A DNA stretch of 12,161 nt, from positions 1-12,161 of the forward strand of contig CASEPH010000124.1 in the NCBI GenBank assembly GCA_949289625.1. Direction: 5' to 3'. This stretch comes from an uncultured Clostridia bacterium. Lineage in GTDB: Bacteria > Bacillota_A > Clostridia > Oscillospirales > Oscillospiraceae. The position numbers were made by a program, and so were the translations under genes. Shown in pieces: positions 8,359 to 12,161 of the stretch. The notes beneath the pieces were generated by a model. It saw only the letters and a list, made by a program, of their open reading frames with translations. It was not told the DNA's origin and did not search any database. Position 1 is the first letter of the stretch. Every line of letters starts with the position of its first letter.

Positions 8359-8992
8359 TTTCTCCATCCTCCTTCGCAAGCTCTTGTAGAATTTGCAGTG
8401 ATTCCAGCATTTCCTCCATAACCGGCTGATACCGTTTCTTCAATCGGGATGGACAGGTGAGGCAGCCGATCACCACTCTTCCATCTAAGGCAAAGACAAA
8501 GACTGTGCGATAGCTTGGTTCTGTAATTGTTTGAGCGATGGCCTCAAACCAGCGTATATAAGTACCATGTATCACCTTTTTCCCCTTTGAAAGGACACGG
8601 ACATTTGGGCCTACGTTCTTCAAAGTCCTCAGCATATAGGGAAACATCTGATCAATCCGAGCTTCATCCCCCTGGATTTCCGTCAGCATAAAAGTGAGTC
8701 CAAACGGAAGATAGGGCAGTTCGTAGACAAACTGGGGCTTGCTATCCATGATAAACCGCTGTCTTACCATATCATCTGATAACCGTTCAAAATCCTTTGG
8801 CACCCGCATCGTGATCCGGCCATCCAGCAGTTCCCGCTCCTCAAATACCACAGGGATCTTTGTGATATGGGTCACCGGGTCATAAATTGATTCTTTCAGC
8901 TCTTCCTCAAGGGTGTCCTCAGAGACCCGCTGCTTATTAAATTCTTCCGCCTTCTGCCGCAGCCGCAGCAGTTCTTCATCCCGATAGGCCAT
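8351..8992 (-). CDS. DcrB/DUF1795-like small protein, probable effector chaperone
   Basis: 213 residues. ATG at 8992 has GGAGGTG six bases upstream, overlapping the previous gene's stop region. A charged helix (residues 1-45) precedes a domain with the strand pattern RITMRVPKDFERLSDDMVRQ, a mid PQFVYELPYLPFGLTFMLTE segment, an amphipathic helix, GTYIRWFEAIAQTITEPSYR, and a strand-helix end (FVFALDGRVVIGCLTCP followed by a Lys/Glu helix). This resembles the DcrB/PsbP (DUF1795) fold of EagR/EagT chaperones, which bind transmembrane segments of T6SS effectors. The match is by pattern only. Supporting context: both effectors in this window have hydrophobic regions that would need shielding. No signal peptide is seen, in contrast to lipoprotein DcrB, which fits a cytoplasmic chaperone. 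Confidence 0.8.
   Translation of the reverse strand: MAYRDEELLRLRQKAEEFNKQRVSEDTLEEELKESIYDPVTHITKIPVVFEERELLDGRITMRVPKDFERLSDDMVRQRFIMDSKPQFVYELPYLPFGLTFMLTEIQGDEARIDQMFPYMLRTLKNVGPNVRVLSKGKKVIHGTYIRWFEAIAQTITEPSYRTVFVFALDGRVVIGCLTCPSRLKKRYQPVMEEMLESLQILQELAKEDGENE
8368..8374 (-). promoter_or_regulatory. Shine-Dalgarno site deciding the VgrG start
   Basis: AAGGAGG on the minus strand, located within the last codons of the DcrB-like gene and nine bases before the ATG at 8358. The start overlaps the upstream stop (ATGAATGA arrangement), which suggests coupled translation. Confidence 0.7.
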
Positions 8993-9006
8993 GCCGCCAC
9001 CTCCAT

Positions 9007-9777
9007 TCAGTCCACCATGATGCTCCAGGCTTTTCGCTTGGGCGCTGACGTGTCCTGGCTGCCCTTAAACTGTTTCAGGCAGGAGATCAGCCCCTGATAC
9101 ATCCCGAGGTTGGAATGGCAGTCATAGTCCTTCCCCAGCTTGGAGTGGATGTACGCCTCCAGCGCCTCGGCCTGGACAGGCTCCCTGGAGGCCAGCAGCA
9201 TCATGCAAAACATTGCGTCCGTCCCCTCTGCGCCTGCATCCAGCGCTTCCCGTGCAAAGTGCGCGGTGATCTCAGGGGACAGGGTAGGCCGTCCCATTCC
9301 GCAAAACGGCGCGTGGATGATGTTCAGGGTATCGTACTCCGTCTCCCGGTCCGCAAAGCTGGTGTAGGTGTAGCGGAGCCGGGCGCCGGGCTGGAGCTTG
9401 AACCGGCACAGCTCCAGATACCGCTTTTCAGCGGACGCCCCCTCGGTAAAGGCCAGCTCGATCTCACGGGTCACAAAAGAATCCGTCTGCACCTGGTCAT
9501 GGAACACCAGATTGAGCACCCGTGTGGTGTTGGTGGGGGCATAGAGGGCAAACTGGGGCTCGCGGATCAGGTAAAAGTCCCCCTCATAGCGGATGATACC
9601 TGGGTTTACCACAATACTGTCTTCTGTGGTAGTCAGCATACACCCGCTCACAATGCCGTCCACGCAGTTTTGATATAGGAGCGGGCCAAGCCGGTAGAGG
9701 TAGGCGGACAGCTCCGCCATCATCTCCCGCTTCAGGATGTGCCCGCTATGAAATTCTGGAATCTTTTGTCCCAACAT
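9007..9777 (-). CDS. Unrecognised structural-type protein, fibre/baseplate-like N-terminus
   Basis: 256 residues. ATG at 9777 has AGGAG eight bases upstream. I do not recognise the family with confidence. Residues 1-35 form a helical start (HSGHILKREMMAELSAYLY). Residues 40-75 contain GIVSGCMLTTTEDSIVVNPG then GIIRYEGDFYLI, a layout familiar from N-terminal attachment parts of phage tail fibres. A beta-rich middle follows, and residues 165-240 look helical. Cysteines are frequent. Codon use is strongly GC-rich (a hand count of 9241-9300 gives 39 of 60 G or C), unlike the AT-rich genes upstream. As the first gene of the tight block down to the Rhs gene, it may be a spike-associated structural part. 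Other roles are open. No enzyme motif is visible. Confidence 0.7.
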   Translation of the reverse strand: MLGQKIPEFHSGHILKREMMAELSAYLYRLGPLLYQNCVDGIVSGCMLTTTEDSIVVNPGIIRYEGDFYLIREPQFALYAPTNTTRVLNLVFHDQVQTDSFVTREIELAFTEGASAEKRYLELCRFKLQPGARLRYTYTSFADRETEYDTLNIIHAPFCGMGRPTLSPEITAHFAREALDAGAEGTDAMFCMMLLASREPVQAEALEAYIHSKLGKDYDCHSNLGMYQGLISCLKQFKGSQDTSAPKRKAWSIMVD

Positions 9778-9915
9778 AAGCCAGACTCCTCATCCAATCC
9801 GATAAAGAATTTATCTACAAGGAAATGTCATCGATCCTCAAAATATGAATTATGCTCCTAATCGCAATTTACAATATGCCTCCAGAAAGACAAACCCCTA
9901 CATTACTGCACGCTA
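9778..9915. other. Intergenic stretch without a clear gene
   Basis: About 140 AT-rich bases between the SUKH-like fragment and the 256-residue gene. No RNA gene, hairpin terminator or repeat is visible. On the minus strand TTGCGA near 9866-9861 and TATTTT near 9844-9839 have 16-base spacing and could be a weak sigma-A promoter for the downstream operon, but the match is poor and I do not call it as a feature. Confidence 0.4.
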
Positions 9916-10017
9916 TCACTTGGTATGTCTCTCCCACATACTGTGGATGCTCCGTTGAACAGGTTCAAATTGCATTTTTTCAGCAAATTCCTCAAAAGAA
10001 TCTGAGATCACAAATAT
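9916..10017 (-). pseudogene. Fragment resembling the C-terminus of a SUKH (SMI1/KNR4) immunity protein
   Basis: Right at the end of the 164-codon gene, in another frame, the minus strand reads IFVISDSFEEFAEKMQFE and then 15 more residues to TGA at 9916. The pattern I/V-x-D-S-F-x-x-F-x-x-x-h is typical of the last strand and helix of SUKH-family immunity proteins as I know them. A stop lies just upstream (TAA at 10020), and there is no ATG start or ribosome site, so only the tail remains. Inferred: remnant of an earlier immunity gene truncated when the present toxin/immunity pair was inserted. Being only 33 codons, a chance open frame is possible. Confidence 0.45.
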
Positions 10018-10502
10018 TTAATTCCTTGTCCTGTAACAATAAGGTCTCCAGCATTTTGATTTGGCTTAAAAAGTCTCCAGCATTCCTCGTCGGATGATTG
10101 ATTTACATAACATTGTAGTAACAGTCCATTAGACAGCGTTAAAGTAAGATCATTTATAGGGCTCATCTCTGCGGACTGAATAATAATTTCACTCAGTTTA
10201 CTAAATATTCGTTCGGCTTTTTCGTCAAACAAATTATTTCCTTGAACATCCCAAACGAAATTCTGATCTTGCTCATTGCTACTAGAAGGGCAAAATATAT
10301 CTGCTGATCCCAACACTATTTCCGAACTGTCTTTAGTCAATAATCGCCACGGGCAGTCTATGTGTAATGCGTATTCTCCTACAACTCGCATTTCGCCTCT
10401 AGTCATCATCTTTATAGGTTTTCCAATGTGTATCCAACACATTGCTGCGGCACGTCCTACACGATAGATTTTTTTCCCTATCAGATCAGTAATTGTTACC
10501 AC
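10008..10502 (-). CDS. Probable immunity protein for the upstream VgrG-toxin
   Basis: 164 residues. GTG start at 10502 with AAGGAG ten bases upstream, 48 bases after the toxin stop. Visible elements are a start TDLIGKKIYRVGRAAAMCWI, GEYALHIDCPWRLL near residue 42, a block with SADIFCPSSSNEQDQNFVWD, and a beta-rich end (LTLTLSNGLLLQCYV, WRLFKPN). It has no signal peptide or membrane span. I recall similar small cytoplasmic proteins beside Rhs and other polymorphic toxins, but cannot give a Pfam name. Position, size and low GC (a hand count of 10201-10260 gives 20 of 60) are what is expected for a cognate immunity gene in a mobile toxin cassette. Function is inferred from context; binding to the toxin domain is untested. 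Confidence 0.75.
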   Translation of the reverse strand: MVTITDLIGKKIYRVGRAAAMCWIHIGKPIKMMTRGEMRVVGEYALHIDCPWRLLTKDSSEIVLGSADIFCPSSSNEQDQNFVWDVQGNNLFDEKAERIFSKLSEIIIQSAEMSPINDLTLTLSNGLLLQCYVNQSSDEECWRLFKPNQNAGDLIVTGQGIKYL

Positions 10503-10550
10503 TATTACACAACTCCTTAAATTTTACATATTGATATAAATTCAAAAAAT

Positions 10551-12161
10551 TTACCCAAACATTTCCAGGATAAGGTCTATAATATCCTGATAGCTATAGC
10601 CCTGTCCTGTAATTGCGTCATGTACTTGCCGCCATTCATCTTCCGTTAGTTTTCGTCCTAAACTCTTTTCTGCGGCCCTTCTAGCGTCCTTCGCTTGTTT
10701 ATTTTGGGCTTGATTATTTCTTGGGGCATTGCCATGCTGATGTCCCATTCGTTCATAATTTGAACCTCTGAAATTTTTACTAAAGAACAACAATCCACCG
10801 GCCGTTAATGCTCCACCTAAAATCTGTCCGATGCCAGTTAATATTTGTTGTCCCGTTATGGTAATTCCTTCAGCTACGCCAGTTGTGAACGTTCCTCCAC
10901 CAATAAGCTCAAGGGCACTTCCAAAGGACGGAGGAGGAATGGTCCAGGAAAAATCCTTGATGGCATCAATCACTGATTTGAGTATAGGGCGTGCATACAA
11001 AAACCCACTGACAGTGACCGCTCCTACAACAGACCAAACAAGTCCCGTTGTCATGTAGCTGATGGTACTGGAAATCTCACCTGATTTATAGTCATTTATT
11101 CCTTTATTTACTACAAATACACTTCCCACAGCAATAGCACCAACTACTACAGGGGTAGCTGCACCAAAGGTTACCAGCGTTAACGCCACAGCCCCTACAA
11201 CTGCCAGCCCGGCCAGCACATTGCCAATCAGCCCGCCCCAGTCAAAACTTCCCTCTTGCGGAGCGTCATCGTAAGCTTCAAATGTCTGCTGATTCCAGCC
11301 CTCCATGCAGGTATTAGTTGCTGCAATCAAATCATATTGACCAGACTGCGTCACAGAACTCTCTATGCTGCCGCTCAGCGCATTTCCTTTTGCCAGCACC
11401 AATTCTCCCGCAGGCGCGGATACCGCTACAGTCTGTCCATTCACCTGCACAGCTTGCTGGGCGACAATCTGTATTCTCTTGTCCGTGGAGATGGTGATCC
11501 CAGTCTCATCCTCCAGCTTGACCGTTCCGTTGGAGCCGCCCAGGAAGGACAATTCCTGCGGGTAGAGATTCATTTCCTTCCCATGCTCCGTGACAAAAGA
11601 CCGCTTGGTGGGATCGCTCATCCGAGCGCAGCTCGACCCGTTGGTGCGCACGCAGTTCACCGCGATGGCCGCCTGCTCGTCGCAGTTGGGGAAGTACAGC
11701 GACACCCGCGTACCCACCTGGGGCATACAGTACATCATGTTCCCCGTCTCCGGCCGCCAAGTATACGGATAGGGACCGCCCGGGGCCCACCCCTGGTCAA
11801 TGTCCAGCTTCAGGCACACCGTCTCCCGCTTGGTGGACAGCACCTCCCCCAGGATGGTCATGCCGCTGATCCTGTCGTTGTACTCCTTCCGCCCGTACCC
11901 CAGGCCGGGCTTGCCCAGCCGGTAGGTGAAGAGCAGCTCCCCGCGCTCCAGCTTCGCCCACTTCTCGCAGATCAGGAACTCCTGTCCCCGGAACACCGTG
12001 TACCACCCCAGGTCGCACATCTGGCTGCTGGGCACGTCGTAGTAGAAGAAGTCCGCCCGCCGGTTGCCCGCCGCGGGGCCGCCCAGCTCGTAGTACCGCT
12101 GGCTGATGCCGCTGGTGTAGCAGTCCTCCGGGAAGGTGCAGGTGAACGCCCGGTCCGGGAA
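10551..12161 (-). CDS. VgrG-type spike with C-terminal toxin-like domain, 5' end cut by window edge
   Basis: The frame is open from base 12161 to TAA at 10551 (536 residues seen), so the GTG at 12035 is not the true start and the gp27-like domain mostly lies outside. Counting from the edge, residues 75-185 hold the gp5-like OB domain with YCMPQVGTRVSLYF near 145. Residues 190-265 are needle-like beta repeats (ITISTDKRIQIVAQQAVQVN). Residues 308-460 are Gly/Ala-rich hydrophobic segments that could span or cross a membrane. Residues 470-536 are a hydrophilic end domain: GNAPRNNQAQNKQAKDARR, then DEWRQVHDAITGQGYSYQDI. Asn/Gln-rich NNxAQN plus a conserved-looking His recalls C-terminal polymorphic toxin domains, but I cannot assign an activity. 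It is followed by a probable immunity gene. GC is high up to about 11500 and low after it. Confidence 0.88.
   Translation of the reverse strand, partial: FPDRAFTCTFPEDCYTSGISQRYYELGGPAAGNRRADFFYYDVPSSQMCDLGWYTVFRGQEFLICEKWAKLERGELLFTYRLGKPGLGYGRKEYNDRISGMTILGEVLSTKRETVCLKLDIDQGWAPGGPYPYTWRPETGNMMYCMPQVGTRVSLYFPNCDEQAAIAVNCVRTNGSSCARMSDPTKRSFVTEHGKEMNLYPQELSFLGGSNGTVKLEDETGITISTDKRIQIVAQQAVQVNGQTVAVSAPAGELVLAKGNALSGSIESSVTQSGQYDLIAATNTCMEGWNQQTFEAYDDAPQEGSFDWGGLIGNVLAGLAVVGAVALTLVTFGAATPVVVGAIAVGSVFVVNKGINDYKSGEISSTISYMTTGLVWSVVGAVTVSGFLYARPILKSVIDAIKDFSWTIPPPSFGSALELIGGGTFTTGVAEGITITGQQILTGIGQILGGALTAGGLLFFSKNFRGSNYERMGHQHGNAPRNNQAQNKQAKDARRAAEKSLGRKLTEDEWRQVHDAITGQGYSYQDIIDLILEMFG

Noticed and set aside
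9115..9678. 187-codon plus-strand open frame
   Set aside because: Antisense shadow of the GC-rich 256-residue gene, which has a good ribosome site and fits the operon.
9836..9870. Possible sigma-A promoter (TTGCGA, 16 bases, TATTTT on the minus strand)
   Set aside because: Each box matches only about four of six consensus bases in AT-rich DNA, so it is not distinguishable from chance.
9852..10097. 81-codon plus-strand frame covering the intergenic stretch
   Set aside because: No ribosome site before its ATG, it runs into the immunity gene antisense, and the protein shows no recognisable pattern.
10503..10550. Possible terminator between the toxin and immunity genes
   Set aside because: Very AT-rich but with no stem followed by a T run. 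The two genes are probably co-transcribed.
10551..12035. Start of the VgrG-toxin gene at the GTG at 12035
   Set aside because: The frame is open all the way to the window edge and residues before the GTG read as sensible spike sequence, so the gene begins outside.

Overview
The window is one strand-uniform block of minus-strand genes, read from base 12161 down to base 1. It encodes the tip (spike) and effector part of a contractile injection system, of the eCIS / type VI secretion-like phage-tail family. The host is probably a Gram-positive anaerobe of the class Clostridia, with Oscillospiraceae-type gut bacteria my best guess. That rests on strong AGGAGG-type ribosome sites, mid-to-high GC with AT-rich islands, DUF4280 in place of a classical PAAR protein, and VgrG proteins that are short compared with proteobacterial ones. 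Sheath, tube, baseplate wedge and ATPase genes are not in the window, so the machine itself is inferred.

Right part (12161-9916): the 3' part of a VgrG-type spike gene carries a glycine-rich hydrophobic region and a small C-terminal domain that looks like a polymorphic toxin. It is followed by an AT-rich 164-codon gene that is probably its immunity gene. Next comes a stranded 33-codon fragment resembling the C-terminus of a SUKH (SMI1/KNR4) immunity protein, which suggests an older, replaced toxin/immunity cassette. About 140 bases of apparently empty DNA separate this from the next gene.

Central operon (9777-4395): six tightly packed genes, with stops and starts abutting, overlapping or separated by only a few bases. 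In order they are a GC-rich 256-residue protein with a fibre-like look, a DcrB/DUF1795-like probable loading chaperone, a complete VgrG-like spike without effector, a pentapeptide-repeat protein, a DUF1629/Imm11-like protein, and a DUF4280 (PAAR-like) tip protein with a long hydrophilic tail.

Left part (4382-1): one uninterrupted reading frame of more than 1460 codons runs off the left edge. It fuses a VgrG spike (gp27-like plus gp5-OB), a pretoxin-like hydrophobic helical segment, and an Rhs/YD-repeat shell that starts at a CDPVDPITG motif. The toxin tip must lie beyond base 1.

The order spike, pentapeptide adaptor, small protein, PAAR-like tip, Rhs effector mirrors VgrG-DUF2169-PPR-PAAR-Rhs effector modules of Gram-negative type VI systems. 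Here the Rhs shell is covalently attached to a VgrG spike. Base composition jumps sharply inside both effector genes (GC-rich at 12161 to about 11500 and at about 1130 to 1, AT-rich at 10550-9800), which fits modular exchange of toxin ends.
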